A stretch of DNA of 64,000 bases from Bradyrhizobium sp. SK17 (GTDB lineage Bacteria; Pseudomonadota; Alphaproteobacteria; Rhizobiales; Xanthobacteraceae), in the NCBI RefSeq assembly GCF_002831585.1, contig NZ_CP025114.1:186001-250000 (forward strand). The letters are read 5' to 3'. Position numbers and translations under genes: made by a program. This document shows positions 8,510 to 18,704 of the stretch, piece by piece (within the stretch, counting starts at the first letter, position 1; each line of letters starts with the position of its first letter). The notes under the pieces are model-generated. The model saw nothing but the letters and a program-made list of their open reading frames with translations. It was not told the DNA's origin and searched no databases.

Positions 8510-11500
8510 TCACGAACCGACGACGACATCGGCGCTATGCGCAGTCTTGGACTTTCTGAACTTCGCTTTGAGCTTTTCGCGCAGAGTCTGGAATGTGACG
8601 TACAGCATGGGGATCAGGAAAATCCCGAGCGTGCTGGCAACCGTCATACCGACGAAGACGGGCGTACTGACGTTACGGCGAGCGATCATCGAGGCTCCAT
8701 CCGCCCAGACGAGCGGGACCAAGCCGAGGATGAATGCGATCGACGTCATCATCACCGCGCGGAAGCGAAGTTTTGCTCCGAGCTCGGCAGCTTCCTTGAT
8801 GCTGAGACCGAGCTCGCGCTGTTCCTTGGCGAACTCGACGATCAGGATGCCGTTTTTGGCGGCCAAGGCGATCAGCACGACCAAGCCGATCTGCGCATAA
8901 AGATCGAGGGTCAGTCTCGCAAACAGGAATCCTAGGAAAGCGCCGAGAACACCTATCGCCACCGACAAGAGTACGGGTACCGGAATGGTCCAGCTTTCGT
9001 AGAGCGCGACAAGGAAGAGATAAGCGAAGAGCAACGCAAGCCCAAGAATAATTGTCGTCTGTCCCTCGGCCTGCTGTTCCTGATAGGCGGTCCCCGTCCA
9101 TTCGAAGGCATAGGCTGGCGGCAATGCCTTTGCCGAGACCATCGCCATCGCTTTCATGGCTTCACCGGAGGAGACACCGGGGGCCGGCGAGCCGTTCACG
9201 GTCACGGACCGATAGTTGTTGTAACGTGTGATGACAGCCGGTCCGGTGACTGTCCGAAGCTCCGCAATCGACTGGAGCGGTACCATGGCGCCGCCGGCAC
9301 TGCGGACATAGATGTCCCATAGTGCCGGAATGTCCCTGCGGTTCGTTACGTCACCCTGAAGATTGACCTGCCAGGTGCGGCCGAAGAGATTGAAGTCATT
9401 GACATAGGAACCTCCCAGCGTGGTCTGCAGCGCAGCGAAAATGTCTCCGATCGCGACACCAAGCGCCTGCGCTTTTTCGCGATCGATATCGAGGAAGAGC
9501 GAGGGCGCGTTCGCCCCGTAGGTCGTGAACACCCGCCTCAGTTTCGGATCCTGGTTGGCTGCAGCGACCACTCCGTTTGCCAGGTTGCCGAGCGTCGCTG
9601 GCTCTGCGCCTTCCAGCGATTCGAGCATAAACTCGAAGCCGCCGCTGGTCGAAAGCCCCACGACCGGCGGCAGATTGAAAGGAAGCACGGTCGCCGTTCG
9701 AACCTGCTGGCCTGCGACGAACATCTGTCCAATCAGGACTTGTGCCTTATCCGCCGCGGCAGTGCGCTGTTCGAACGGCTTGAGTTTGGCGATGACGAAA
9801 GCGTTGTTGCTGGCGGCAAAGCTGTCCAGCAACGAATAGCCAATGACAGCGACAACATCCTGGACCTGCGGTATACCCGCCAGAATCTTTTCGACGTCGC
9901 GAACGGATTCGCTCGTGCGCGCGACCGATGCGCCATCCGGCAATTGTATGTTGACGAAAAATGCGCCCTGATCCTCTTCCGGCAAAAGTCCAGTCGGCGT
10001 TATCGAACCGAGGCTGACAATGCCTGCGCCGCTTACCAGCACGACAACGATGGAGAAAGCTGAGAGCCTCAACGACTTTCTGACAATGCGTGCATAGCCG
10101 TCACGCAAACCGTCGATCCGACGACCGATCCAGCCCATCACACCGCGCTTGGGGCCACCATGCCGCACAAACACGGCGCAAAGCGCGGGAGAAAGCGTCA
10201 ACGCATTGATCGCGGAGATCAACATCGAAACGCTGATGGTAACAGCGAATTGCCTGAACAATTCACCGGAAATGCCGGGGATAAAGCCGATCGGCACGAA
10301 AACGGAAAGAAGCACCAGCGTGATCGCGATGATGGGCGCGGTCACCTGCGCCATGGCCTTCTTGGTCGCCGCGACGGGTGAAAGCTCCGGCTCCTCTTCC
10401 ATGACGCGCTCGACATTCTCGACTACGACAATAGCGTCGTCGACGACGATGCCGATGGCAAGAACCAGCGCGAGAAGCGAAACGGTGTTAGCGGAGTATC
10501 CCAGCGCCAGCATCACGGCAAAAGTGCCGACGAGACTGACCGGGACCGCGATGATGGGAACGATGGTTGCCCGAAGATTGCCAAGAAAAATGAAAACGAC
10601 GATCGCGACAAGGACGAACGCTTCGACGAGCGTGTGAACGACTGCCCTGATCGTGTCGTTCACGAACTCCGTGGAGTCGTACATAACGCGAATCTTCAAG
10701 CCGTCCGGGAATCGGCGCTGCAGCACTTCGAGTTTCTTGTTGATCGCAGTGGACGTCGCCAGCGCGTTGGCCCCCGGTGACAGGAAAATAGCGATTCCTA
10801 TCGCCGGGTTGCCATTGACCCGGGCTTCGGCATCTTCGTTTTGCGCCCCCAATTCAACGCGGGCGACATCGCTGATGCGTAGCACCGATCCATCGGCATT
10901 GGCGCGCAATAGGATCTCGCCAAATTCTTTCGCTGTGGTCAGCCGCCCTTGCGTCTGCACGTTGAGCTGAAAGCGCTGGTCGTCGGGGACGGGACGCGCG
11001 CCGATCCGACCTACCGGCGCCTGCACGCTCTGGGATTGGATCGCACGGATCACATCCGATGGTGCCAACCCAAGACTCGACAACCTTTCCACATCGAACC
11101 AGATGCGCATCGAATAGTTCATGCGACTGAACAATTGCGCCGAGCCGACGCCTGGGGTTCGGGACAACTCGTCCAGCACGTTGATCGTAGCGTAGTTCGT
11201 CATGAACAATGTGTCGTGCTTCTGCGCAGGACTATAGACGGAGATGAACTGCAGAATGGACGAAGATTGCTTTTGAACCGTGAGGCCGAGCGCCCGCACC
11301 TCGGGCGGAAGCTGGGCAAGGGCGGTCTGAACCCTATTATTGACATTGACTGTATTGATGTCGGCGTTCGTTCCGAGGGCAAAGCTGACGGTTAGGGTGT
11401 AGGAGCCATCATTGCCGCTGGTGCTCTTCATGTAGAGCATCTTATCGACACCGATCACCTTCGACTCGATCGGCTGTCCCACAGTCGCTTCCACAACCTC

Positions 11501-11665
11501 GGCAGACGCGCCGGGATAGATGCCGGTCACCCGGACCTGAGGCGGCACAATATCGGGAAGTTGGGCGACTGGGATGCGCATCATCGCGAGCCCGCCTGCC
11601 AGCGTCATCACGATGGCGATCACAATGGCAAGACGCGGCCTGTCGATGAAAAGATTGGAGATCAT
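8510..11665 (-). CDS. RND multidrug efflux transporter, HAE1 family inner-membrane pump
   Basis: This 1051-residue RND permease starts [20 protein letters not shown], typical of AcrB/MexB proteins. It has two large periplasmic loops and two six-helix bundles. The proton-relay residues are visible: the Asp pair in [14 protein letters not shown] (helix 4) and Lys in [17 protein letters not shown] (helix 10). It follows the membrane fusion protein gene by three bases. No outer-membrane channel gene is present here, so a TolC-like partner must be encoded elsewhere. Length and motifs are complete. The substrate is unknown. Confidence 0.95.
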   Translation of the reverse strand: MISNLFIDRPRLAIVIAIVMTLAGGLAMMRIPVAQLPDIVPPQVRVTGIYPGASAEVVEATVGQPIESKVIGVDKMLYMKSTSGNDGSYTLTVSFALGTNADINTVNVNNRVQTALAQLPPEVRALGLTVQKQSSSILQFISVYSPAQKHDTLFMTNYATINVLDELSRTPGVGSAQLFSRMNYSMRIWFDVERLSSLGLAPSDVIRAIQSQSVQAPVGRIGARPVPDDQRFQLNVQTQGRLTTAKEFGEILLRANADGSVLRISDVARVELGAQNEDAEARVNGNPAIGIAIFLSPGANALATSTAINKKLEVLQRRFPDGLKIRVMYDSTEFVNDTIRAVVHTLVEAFVLVAIVVFIFLGNLRATIVPIIAVPVSLVGTFAVMLALGYSANTVSLLALVLAIGIVVDDAIVVVENVERVMEEEPELSPVAATKKAMAQVTAPIIAITLVLLSVFVPIGFIPGISGELFRQFAVTISVSMLISAINALTLSPALCAVFVRHGGPKRGVMGWIGRRIDGLRDGYARIVRKSLRLSAFSIVVVLVSGAGIVSLGSITPTGLLPEEDQGAFFVNIQLPDGASVARTSESVRDVEKILAGIPQVQDVVAVIGYSLLDSFAASNNAFVIAKLKPFEQRTAAADKAQVLIGQMFVAGQQVRTATVLPFNLPPVVGLSTSGGFEFMLESLEGAEPATLGNLANGVVAAANQDPKLRRVFTTYGANAPSLFLDIDREKAQALGVAIGDIFAALQTTLGGSYVNDFNLFGRTWQVNLQGDVTNRRDIPALWDIYVRSAGGAMVPLQSIAELRTVTGPAVITRYNNYRSVTVNGSPAPGVSSGEAMKAMAMVSAKALPPAYAFEWTGTAYQEQQAEGQTTIILGLALLFAYLFLVALYESWTIPVPVLLSVAIGVLGAFLGFLFARLTLDLYAQIGLVVLIALAAKNGILIVEFAKEQRELGLSIKEAAELGAKLRFRAVMMTSIAFILGLVPLVWADGASMIARRNVSTPVFVGMTVASTLGIFLIPMLYVTFQTLREKLKAKFRKSKTAHSADVVVGS

Positions 11666-11668
11666 GCC

Positions 11669-12820
11669 TTATCCCCGCTGGGCTGGTTTCGATGGCGGGG
11701 ACAAAGCCTCTACCGGAGCGGGCGCAACCGGTGTATTCGGTCTCACGCGCTGAATTCCTTCAGCAATAACCCGCTCGCCAACCTGTAGCCCTTCGATGAT
11801 CGCAGCCGTCGTTGCCGTTGATTGACCCAGTTTGATCCGGCGCTGTTGTGCGATGTCTTTTTCGCCGACGACATAAACAAAATCGCCCTGCTGATCGGTC
11901 AGCACGGCGGCGCGCGGGATAGCGACTACGTCGCGGGGCTTTACCGACTCCAGTACGACACGCACCAGTTCGTCGTTCACCAGTTCGCGTCCCCCCCTAC
12001 CGGGCAAGGCGGGGTTCGGTACAATGGCGCGCAGGACGATCGTGTCGGTGTCGCGGGCCACGTTGATATCGATGAAGTTGAGCTTGCCGACCTGACCGTA
12101 AAGACGTCCGTCAGGAAGCCGCAAGCGGATACGAACAGCGTTGGAACCGCCGTCCGTGGCAAATCGCTCACGCAGTTCGAGAAACCGCGCTACCGAGATC
12201 GGAAAACTGACGTAGATCGGATCCTGGCTTACGATGGTCGCGAGGGCACCCGACGCGGGCCCCACGACGTTACCAATGGTGAAGGCGGTACGTCCGACGC
12301 GACCATCGATCGGGGAACGAATTTCAGTATAACCAAGACTGATCTCGGACTGACGCAACTGCGCTTGCGCCGATCTTAACTGTGCGGCGGCTGTTTTTTG
12401 AGCCGCCCGCGCATTGTCTGCCGAACTCTGACTTCCAGACGAACTCTTGAGCAACTGCTCTGCTCGATCGAGCGCGAGATTCGCGTTTTCCAACTGGGCT
12501 TGCGCCTGAGCTACTGCGGCGCGCTTTCCTTCGACATCCGCTTCAAAGGGCGCGCGTTCAAGACGAAAGAGAAGATCGCCCTTGCTGACTTCAGCACCCT
12601 CGACAAAAAGCTTCTCGTCGAGGAAGGCGGTCACACGGGCCGAAAGATCGACTCGGCCTATGGCCTGGATCCGGCCATTGATCTCTGTCGCTTCAGTAAT
12701 CGCTTTTGATTCCACCGTCACAACGCCAACCATGGGCGGTCCTCCCGCACCTGTTTGCGCCGACACTGGCACGGCCAGAAATGTGCTGGCGATGGCGATT
12801 AGACGAAGGATGGGCGACAT
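11669..12820 (-). CDS. Periplasmic membrane fusion protein of RND efflux system
   Basis: This 383-residue AcrA/MexA-type adaptor has a signal peptide ending near PVSAQ and no lipobox Cys, so it is probably soluble or anchored by its N terminus. The barrel-lipoyl halves include GRVDLSARVTAFLDEKLF and YTEIRSPIDGRVGRTAF, flanking an alpha-hairpin rich in Ala, Gln and Leu (about residues 95-160). It bridges the pump to an outer-membrane channel. It is the first gene of the pump operon, transcribed away from a TetR regulator whose operator lies between them. Confidence 0.93.
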   Translation of the reverse strand: MSPILRLIAIASTFLAVPVSAQTGAGGPPMVGVVTVESKAITEATEINGRIQAIGRVDLSARVTAFLDEKLFVEGAEVSKGDLLFRLERAPFEADVEGKRAAVAQAQAQLENANLALDRAEQLLKSSSGSQSSADNARAAQKTAAAQLRSAQAQLRQSEISLGYTEIRSPIDGRVGRTAFTIGNVVGPASGALATIVSQDPIYVSFPISVARFLELRERFATDGGSNAVRIRLRLPDGRLYGQVGKLNFIDINVARDTDTIVLRAIVPNPALPGRGGRELVNDELVRVVLESVKPRDVVAIPRAAVLTDQQGDFVYVVGEKDIAQQRRIKLGQSTATTAAIIEGLQVGERVIAEGIQRVRPNTPVAPAPVEALSPPSKPAQRG

Positions 12821-12866
12821 CAGGCATGATCCAGCATGAATTACGAGATTCTAGGCAGACCTATAT

Positions 12867-12883
12867 ACATACGAACCGTATGT
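12867..12883. promoter_or_regulatory. Palindromic operator between pump operon and tetR (AcrR-box-like)
   Basis: A perfect inverted repeat, ACATACG-AAC-CGTATGT, lies in the 95-base divergent intergenic region. It resembles the AcrR/TtgR class of operators that contain TACATACA-type arms. The position is suited to repress both the pump operon and the regulator gene. Confidence 0.75.
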
Positions 12884-12915
12884 TTGTAAATTAAAATGAT
12901 AAGGAGACCGAATAG

Positions 12916-13551
12916 ATGCGTCGAACCAAGGAGCAAGCGGCCGAAACCCGGCAGACGATCCTGAAAGTGGCGGAGGAGCTTTTTCTGGAAAAAGGCTACG
13001 AGAACGTGTCGCTCGACGAGATCGCCGGCGCGGCGGCCGTCACGCGCGGCGCCGTCCACTGGCACTTCCGAAACAAGCAGGGATTGTTGTTTGCGATCCG
13101 CGACGAGATGCGCCTCCCCATGCAGGATCTAGCGGAGCGGTTAGCGGCGGACACCACCCTCGCGCCGCTGACAGCGCTTGGCGATGTGATATCGAGTACA
13201 TTTTCTTACTTGCAGGCGGACCCGCGACAAAGGCGGATTCTCAAGGTGCTTTTGCAGGTCGATTGGGCCTCTTCAGAGGATGATCCCGATAGCGGAAAGA
13301 CTTTTCAGCATCAGTTTCGGGGTTCGCTCATCAAGATATTCGAAGCCGCGGAGAGAAATGAAGCTCTGCCCGCTCCCTGGACGCCGAAATCTGCTGCCAT
13401 AGCGTTCAGCGCGATGTTGAACGGGCTGATCAACGAATGGGCTCGCGGACAAACCGATTTCGAGCTCGTGCCGGATGCAACCGCAATCGTGCGAACGGTC
13501 CTCGATGCATGGAGCACGCTCGCAAGATCTGCCTCAACCGTCGCATCCTAA
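12916..13551 (+). CDS. TetR/AcrR-family repressor of the RND pump
   Basis: This 211-residue regulator begins MRRTKEQAAETRQTIL and has the HTH LDEIAGAAAVTRGAVHWHFRNK, close to AcrR and TtgR. The C-terminal half is a helical ligand-binding domain with a TetR_C_2-like pattern. AAGGAGACC lies upstream of the ATG. It is divergent from the efflux operon and almost certainly represses it until a drug-like ligand binds. Confidence 0.92.
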   Translation: MRRTKEQAAETRQTILKVAEELFLEKGYENVSLDEIAGAAAVTRGAVHWHFRNKQGLLFAIRDEMRLPMQDLAERLAADTTLAPLTALGDVISSTFSYLQADPRQRRILKVLLQVDWASSEDDPDSGKTFQHQFRGSLIKIFEAAERNEALPAPWTPKSAAIAFSAMLNGLINEWARGQTDFELVPDATAIVRTVLDAWSTLARSASTVAS

Positions 13552-13670
13552 CCTGCGCCGAGCGTGGCGTAAAAGCTGGTAAGGCCGGTGACGAGACAGT
13601 GCGGCAGCCATGGGGCCATCTCATCAGAATCTTCGTATTCTGAAATGACCGGCTGCACACCGGAGGCTGT

Positions 13671-14060
13671 GGTGCCTCCGCGGATCGTGTTGGAATTTGG
13701 CGGAGCGGCCCCCGGCGGAATGAGATTATCGTTTCATGCGGCGAGGTAAATCTTCTTAGCGAGTTGCTTGGTAGCAAGCGTCCGCCACCCGTCGATCTTC
13801 CGCATTGAGATTTGGCCGGACGCCATCAGGGGCCAGAACAGCATGGCGGCGATTTCGGCCGAAGGCAGCACGGTTCTGCGTCTTGATCCGCCTTTTGAAC
13901 TCTTCGTGCAGACGCTCGATCGCGTTGTCCGGGCGCTTTTCCACTGGCTCAGCGGCAGACGGGTGAAGCTGAAGAGGCGGTCGCCGGCCTCAAGGCTATC
14001 GGCGACGGCCCTGTGCCGGAACCTCCACTTGCGGACGAACGCCTTGCGCCCCTCGCGCTG
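13671..14060 (-). pseudogene. IS256-family transposase relic (C-terminal part with left end)
   Basis: The region reads, across frame breaks, as the C-terminal third of an IS256 transposase: KAFVRKWRFRHRAVADSL, then FTRLPLSQWKS, NAIERLHEEFKRRIKT and MRKIDGWRTL. The terminal sequence GGTGCCTCCGCGGA at 13671 and GTTGGAATT just inside it match the ends of the IS256 element at 25825. At least two frameshifts and the missing N terminus make it dead. Confidence 0.8.
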
Positions 14061-14291
14061 TGCGTTCTGGCTGCTGAAAAATGGGTCTTGAAGGGCGATT
14101 TTCCTGATGCGCGCGGCGAGGTGAGCCAATCGATGGGGCGTAGAGGCCCTGCCTGCGTAGTTTTCGCTGTGGTTTCGTCTCATGTTTGAGAGCTATGCGG
14201 GATTTTCGGTGACGGGGTGAATCAAGCGGCGGATTTCTTTTCGGACGCGACTTCGATTCCGTCGCGGAATGTTACACCGTTGACGACCTTA
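14061..14291. other. Gap between IS256 relic and IS5, with the tail of an unknown ORF
   Basis: No complete gene is visible. On the minus strand a short open end reads VNGVTFRDGIEVASEKK before a stop near 14219. It looks like the C terminus of a gene cut off by the IS5 element. I do not recognise it. Confidence 0.3.
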
Positions 14292-15224
14292 GAGTCGGAC
14301 TCGAAACGACGTGAACGAGATCAAGGTCTTGCCAGCCGCCGTGTGATGGTTCGGATGTGGGCGACGAGCACCCACGCGGTTGCGCTTGCGATGGTCGCCT
14401 CAAAATCCTTGGCGAGCCTGCGGCATCGACCAAGCCACGCGAATGTACGCTCGACGACCCACCTGCGCGGTAGAACCTCGAAGCCCTCAGCATGGTCGGA
14501 TCGCTTGATGATCGCGAGCGTCAATTTTCCGATCTTTGCGAGAGCATTCCGCATCTTGTCCCCCGCATAACCACCATCGGCGAAGACGTGCCGCAGCCAC
14601 GGATAGAGCCGGCGGATCGAAGCCAGTACGCGGGGGCCACCATCACGGTCCTGGACATCGGCTGGATGCACGAGGAGACCAACCAGATTGCCTTGCGTGT
14701 CGGTTACAATGTGGCGTTTGCGCCCCTTGATCTTTTTGCCGGCGTCGTAGCCGCGCGGGCCGCCGCTTTCCGTGGTTTTCACCGATTGGCTGTCGATGAC
14801 GCCCGCCGTCGGGCTCGCCTCACGTCCAGCATGCTCGCGTGCCGCCATCACTAGCGTGTAGTTGATCGAGCTGAACCTGCCCTCGCGCGACCATCCATAG
14901 AAATAGCCCTGAACGGTCGAGTACGGTGGGAAGTCCTTGGGCAACTGACGCCATTGGCACCCTGTCGAGACCATGTACAGGATCGCATTCACCACGGCTC
15001 GCAAGTCCGTCTCACGCGGCCTCCCAATGCGGGATGGGGAAGGTATCAAAGGCTTCAGCAATCCCCACTCCGCATCCGTCAGATCGCTTGCATAATGCAG
15101 TCCCTCACGGCGATATTGTCGCCGGGTGATTTCAGTCCAGGCCATCGTGCTCTCCCTCGAATCTTCGCAAATCCGAAGGAATCATAAGCCACTGAAATCA
15201 CTCAACCCTTTTTCAGTCAGCCTC
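14292..15224 (-). mobile_element. IS5-family insertion sequence
   Basis: A single intact transposase gene is flanked by weak inverted ends: GAGTCGGACTCGAAA from 14292, and GAGGCTGACTGAAAAA read inward from 15224. Flanking bases are TTA on the left and TCA on the right, which fits a TNA-type target but is not an exact duplication. Boundaries are approximate. Confidence 0.65.
14321..15145 (-). CDS. IS5-family transposase (IS427-like)
   Basis: This 274-residue DDE transposase has an N-terminal DUF4096-type region (SDLTDAEWGLLKPLIP, CQWRQLPKDFPPYSTVQGYF). Its catalytic core has GVIDSQSVKTTESGG (first Asp), HVFADGGYAGDK (second Asp) and RRWVVERTFAWLGRCRRLAKDFE (Glu). All three catalytic residues are visible and the frame is continuous, so it should be functional. 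It forms the whole coding content of its element. Confidence 0.92.
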   Translation of the reverse strand: MAWTEITRRQYRREGLHYASDLTDAEWGLLKPLIPSPSRIGRPRETDLRAVVNAILYMVSTGCQWRQLPKDFPPYSTVQGYFYGWSREGRFSSINYTLVMAAREHAGREASPTAGVIDSQSVKTTESGGPRGYDAGKKIKGRKRHIVTDTQGNLVGLLVHPADVQDRDGGPRVLASIRRLYPWLRHVFADGGYAGDKMRNALAKIGKLTLAIIKRSDHAEGFEVLPRRWVVERTFAWLGRCRRLAKDFEATIASATAWVLVAHIRTITRRLARP

Positions 15225-16021
15225 TCATCGCAGATATGCTTTGTGAATGATTGCCGAGTAAGGCTCGCCGCTTTACGCAACGTCTGTTTTCAGCCCGAAC
15301 GCCGGGATTTTGCGAATCCGGCTTTGCAGGGCAAGTTCGAATTGCTCCCATCCCAGCAGCGACCTTGCTGCCTTTATCTGCTGCGTGATCACGAGCATTT
15401 TTCCGCCCCCTTGGAAGCCGTTTCAGAAGCGGAGATTCGCTTGAGGCGAAAACCGCCAGGAGGAGCCGTTGCATATCCATGACGAATCATGCGCCGACAT
15501 CTCTCAGGCGCGGGACTGCACGGGCACAAGCGCTCCCGCGGCACAACTCCGATGGACCCTTAAGGAGAATTCAATTGGCCGCTTGCACGCGCTTTTCGGC
15601 CTCGCGAGACTGCATGCGAAAGTGCTTCGGCGAGCAGCGTCAAAGCGATAAACTGATGCTGAGTGGTCATTGCGCCGACAGCAAACGCGCCTCTCACGGC
15701 CGTCGCCTGCCGCTCAGACTTATCTAGACCAATCGGCGCAGCGATACCGTTCGCCGTTGGATTCGCTCGGTTGCAGTCATGGCTTTGTGAATCAGTCATC
15801 ACGCTGGCGACTCCTCGGTAAGTGTCCTATTCCGGCAACCTCTTTGCGGGTTGTTTTACGTCGCTTAAAGTCCACATCTCAAACGCAAGGGCCGGGGTTG
15901 ACTGGAAGACTCATGCGAATCGTCGCGCCCTTCAGGCGACAGCAGGCGAGAACGTTGATGCTGGGTTTTGTTTCGGGTTCGGTGGAATGTCTACTTAAAC
16001 AAGCCCCTCCCCTACCCTCGC
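15225..16021. other. About 800 bases without a recognisable gene
   Basis: Two short opposed frames have a possible ribosome site each: plus-strand 15479-15727 (82 residues, GGAGGAG upstream) and minus-strand 15560-15802 (80 residues, GAGGAG upstream of a GTG). They overlap and neither resembles a known family. Classical cox clusters continue with coxH, coxI and coxK beyond coxG; nothing of these is seen here, so this may be scar DNA left by loss of that end. Confidence 0.35.
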
Positions 16022-16651
16022 TCATACTCCCGATGTGGATGAACAGATGAACATCATCAGCGGCTCGTTCTGGGCATGGGCATGACCGTTGATACAACAC
16101 CAATGCGTTGCAATGATCACGCCCAGCATCACGGCGCCTGTCGCACCCACCATCTTCTTCAGCCAGCCGACTTTCTTCTTTTCCGCGGAAGCCTCATCCG
16201 CGGTTTCGACCGGACCGCCGACGATGCCGCTGAACTTCTCGAAGAACTCCCCTGCAAGCTTCGTGGCCGTCGCATCGATCAATCGCCCGCCGAGTTGCGC
16301 GAGCTTGCCGCCGATCTCGGCCTTCACGGTGTAATGAAGGATGGTTGCGTCACCATCGGCCTCCAGCTTGACCGCGGCGCTGCCTTTGGCAAAGCCGGCC
16401 ATGCCTCCGGAGCCTTCACCGGTGATAGTGTAACCGTTCGGCGGATCGAAGTCGGACAAGGTCACCTTGCCGGTGAACGAAGCCTTCACGGGACCGACGC
16501 GCAGCGTGACCTTGGCGTTCATTTCATTGTCGGATGTCTTCTCGATGGACTCGCATCCGGGGATGCACTGCTTGAGCACATCGACGTCGTTGAGCGCGGC
16601 ATAGACTAACTCGCGTGAAGCTTCGATGCGTTGCGAACCGTTCATATCCAT
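16022..16651 (-). CDS. coxG: CoxG, SRPBCC-family CO dehydrogenase accessory protein
   Basis: The SRPBCC/START-like domain occupies residues 1-150, with MNGSQRIEASRELVYAALND and the pattern GGKLAQLGGRLIDATATKLAGEFFEKF typical of CoxG. CoxG is believed to help anchor CO dehydrogenase to the cytoplasmic membrane. A hydrophobic segment follows (VGATGAVMLGVIIATHW). The last 25 residues are Cys- and Met-rich and unlike the family, so the 3' end may have been replaced by a junction. The start overlaps the coxF stop (ATGA). Confidence 0.88.
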   Translation of the reverse strand: MDMNGSQRIEASRELVYAALNDVDVLKQCIPGCESIEKTSDNEMNAKVTLRVGPVKASFTGKVTLSDFDPPNGYTITGEGSGGMAGFAKGSAAVKLEADGDATILHYTVKAEIGGKLAQLGGRLIDATATKLAGEFFEKFSGIVGGPVETADEASAEKKKVGWLKKMVGATGAVMLGVIIATHWCCINGHAHAQNEPLMMFICSSTSGV

Positions 16652-17493
16652 CAGACATGTCCTTCTTCCTGTTGTTCCGCCCGCCGTTGTCCACGGCGGC
16701 GCACCTCGACCATCTCCGCAACGATCGACAATGCAATTTCATCCGGCGTGATCGCGCCGAGATCGAGTCCGGCCGGGGCCCGCAGAGTCTCCAGTTGCAA
16801 GGGCGGCACGCCCGCGGCAGCCAGTTCGTCCTTCAGCACGGCCGCCTTCTTGCGCGATCCGACGAAGGCGACATAGGTTGACTGAGCGGCCAAAGCCGAT
16901 TTCAACGCTGCCGTATCACCACGCCCCTGAGTCGACACAACGACATATCGGTTGCCGCCGCTGTCCGCAGGGATCTCATAACCATCCACAAGCCGATCGG
17001 TATCGCCGAACAGCGCATGATCCGCGGCTGGGGCGCACACTGATACGAAGAATCCCATGCGCTGGGCGATGGCCGCGATCGCCACCGCCACAGGCGATGC
17101 GCCGCAGACATAAAGCTGCGGACGCGGCAGGATCGGTTCGACAAAAATATCCATGGTGCCGTGGCTCGGACACATGTTGTTGGCGTAGAGGACGCCGTCG
17201 TGTGATTCACCGGCTTTCAGTCCGTGTTCTTCCAGCACATCCTTCGGCTGCACGCTGATGAGGCGCGGCTGGCCGTCCGAGAGCGACTGCCGCGCCGCCT
17301 TCAGCACATTGGCACGTGCGCAACCCCCACCGATCCATCCGGCGGTCATGGTGCCGTCTCTGAGGATGACGGCCTTCGCGCCCGCCTTCGCTGCGGTCAG
17401 CGATACCGTGCGCACCACAGTGGCCAGCGCGAACGGCTCGCCGCGGGCTTTCATGTCGTTGACGATGTCGAGGACATCGGGTGCGAGCGTCAT
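16651..17493 (-). CDS. coxF: CoxF, XdhC/CoxI-family CO dehydrogenase maturation factor
   Basis: This 280-residue XdhC/CoxI protein has an N-terminal domain with FALATVVRTVSLTAAKAGAKAVI and GWIGGGCARANVLKAA, and a C-terminal Rossmann domain starting PQLYVCGASPVAVAIAAIA. The family supports molybdenum cofactor loading and sulfuration. Its place directly between coxE and coxG matches CoxF of carboxidotrophs rather than CoxI. The ATG at 17493 is four bases after the coxE stop; the longer frame up to 17571 lies inside coxE. Confidence 0.9.
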   Translation of the reverse strand: MTLAPDVLDIVNDMKARGEPFALATVVRTVSLTAAKAGAKAVILRDGTMTAGWIGGGCARANVLKAARQSLSDGQPRLISVQPKDVLEEHGLKAGESHDGVLYANNMCPSHGTMDIFVEPILPRPQLYVCGASPVAVAIAAIAQRMGFFVSVCAPAADHALFGDTDRLVDGYEIPADSGGNRYVVVSTQGRGDTAALKSALAAQSTYVAFVGSRKKAAVLKDELAAAGVPPLQLETLRAPAGLDLGAITPDEIALSIVAEMVEVRRRGQRRAEQQEEGHV

Positions 17494-17497
17494 GATC

Positions 17498-18703
17498 TCA
17501 TATCCTTGCCAGATAAGGTTCGAGCGCCTGCAGACTTTCGAGATTGTGCGCCGGAGCGAACAGATCGACATGGGGCAGCGCCGCCTTCATGCCGGCCGCC
17601 TCCGGCGCATAATCGCGCCAGCCGATCATCGGATTGAGCCAGGCGATGCGGCGGCAGCGTCGGCGCAGCGCCGCCATCTCACGGCCCAGTTGCTCGGCCG
17701 GTCCGGTGTCATAACCGTCGGACACGATCATGACGCAGGTGCGCGCATGAATCGCACGCTTCGCGTGCCAGCGGTTGAATGTGCCAAGCGACTCGCCGAT
17801 CCGTGTCCCGCCGCCGACGCCCTGGGCCAGGATCGACATGCGCTCCACCGCCCGCGTCGCATCGCGCTCGCGCAGCGCCGGTGAGATGTGAATCAGCCGC
17901 GTATGAAATACGAAGGCTTCCGCTTCGCGGAACGTGTCAAGAATGCCGTGCATGAAGCGCAGGAACACCGCCGAATACATGCTCATGGAACCCGAGGCGT
18001 CGAGGAGCACGACGAGGCGCAGCGGCTTGTTCTTGCGCTGGCGCCAGACCAGTTCCATCGGCGTGCCGCCATGCGCGATGCTCTTGTGGATCGTGCGCCG
18101 CAGGTCGATGCGCCGGCCCGCGCGGCGTGCCTGCTCGCGCCGGGTCAGCCGCACGCGCATCGCCTTTGCCAACCTGGCCGCAACGGCATGAGCCTCCGCA
18201 AGATCGGATGGATTGGCGAGATGACGGAAATCGGCTTTGGCAAGCGAATCAGACCGCGAGGCTCCTTCGCGTAGACCGGGGCTGTTCTCGTTGGTCTCGT
18301 CATCACCACCGGGACGCCTTTGCACGCTATCCGGTGCGCCGTCCGGATTGCCCGGCCGATCGCCGCTCTTCGTGCTGTCGAAACCCGGCGGGGTCTTCTG
18401 CAGCACGCCGGACATGCGCGTGGCGGATTTCATGCCGCGCCCCAGCCAGAACGCATCAAATATCTCGTCGAATTTCTCCCAGTCCGCCTTGTTGCTGCAC
18501 AACAGCGCGCGCAGCGCTGGACGCAACCGCGATGGCGATGACGAATCCGGACCGGCAAGCACCGTGAGCGCGTCACTTGTCTCGGCGAGCCCGACAATAA
18601 AAGCGTTGTCGCGCAGCACGCGGACGAAATCGCCGAGCTTGCGGCGCGCGCCTGCGCCCGCCGGAGCAGCAATCGTCTCGCGAATGGCCGCACTTCCTGC
18701 CAT
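17498..18703 (-). CDS. coxE: CoxE, VWA-domain protein for CODH active-site maturation
   Basis: This protein of about 401 residues has a C-terminal von Willebrand A domain with the MIDAS motif DASGSMSMYS and the CoxE-type sequence IVSDGYDTG. It acts with the MoxR-type ATPase CoxD in building the copper-sulfur part of the [CuSMoO2] centre, as shown in Afipia carboxidovorans. The ATG at 18703 lies one base after the coxD stop; an upstream start would overlap coxD. A low-complexity linker (about residues 110-165) separates the N-terminal helical part from the VWA domain. Confidence 0.92.
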   Translation of the reverse strand: MAGSAAIRETIAAPAGAGARRKLGDFVRVLRDNAFIVGLAETSDALTVLAGPDSSSPSRLRPALRALLCSNKADWEKFDEIFDAFWLGRGMKSATRMSGVLQKTPPGFDSTKSGDRPGNPDGAPDSVQRRPGGDDETNENSPGLREGASRSDSLAKADFRHLANPSDLAEAHAVAARLAKAMRVRLTRREQARRAGRRIDLRRTIHKSIAHGGTPMELVWRQRKNKPLRLVVLLDASGSMSMYSAVFLRFMHGILDTFREAEAFVFHTRLIHISPALRERDATRAVERMSILAQGVGGGTRIGESLGTFNRWHAKRAIHARTCVMIVSDGYDTGPAEQLGREMAALRRRCRRIAWLNPMIGWRDYAPEAAGMKAALPHVDLFAPAHNLESLQALEPYLARI

Positions 18704-18704
18704 A

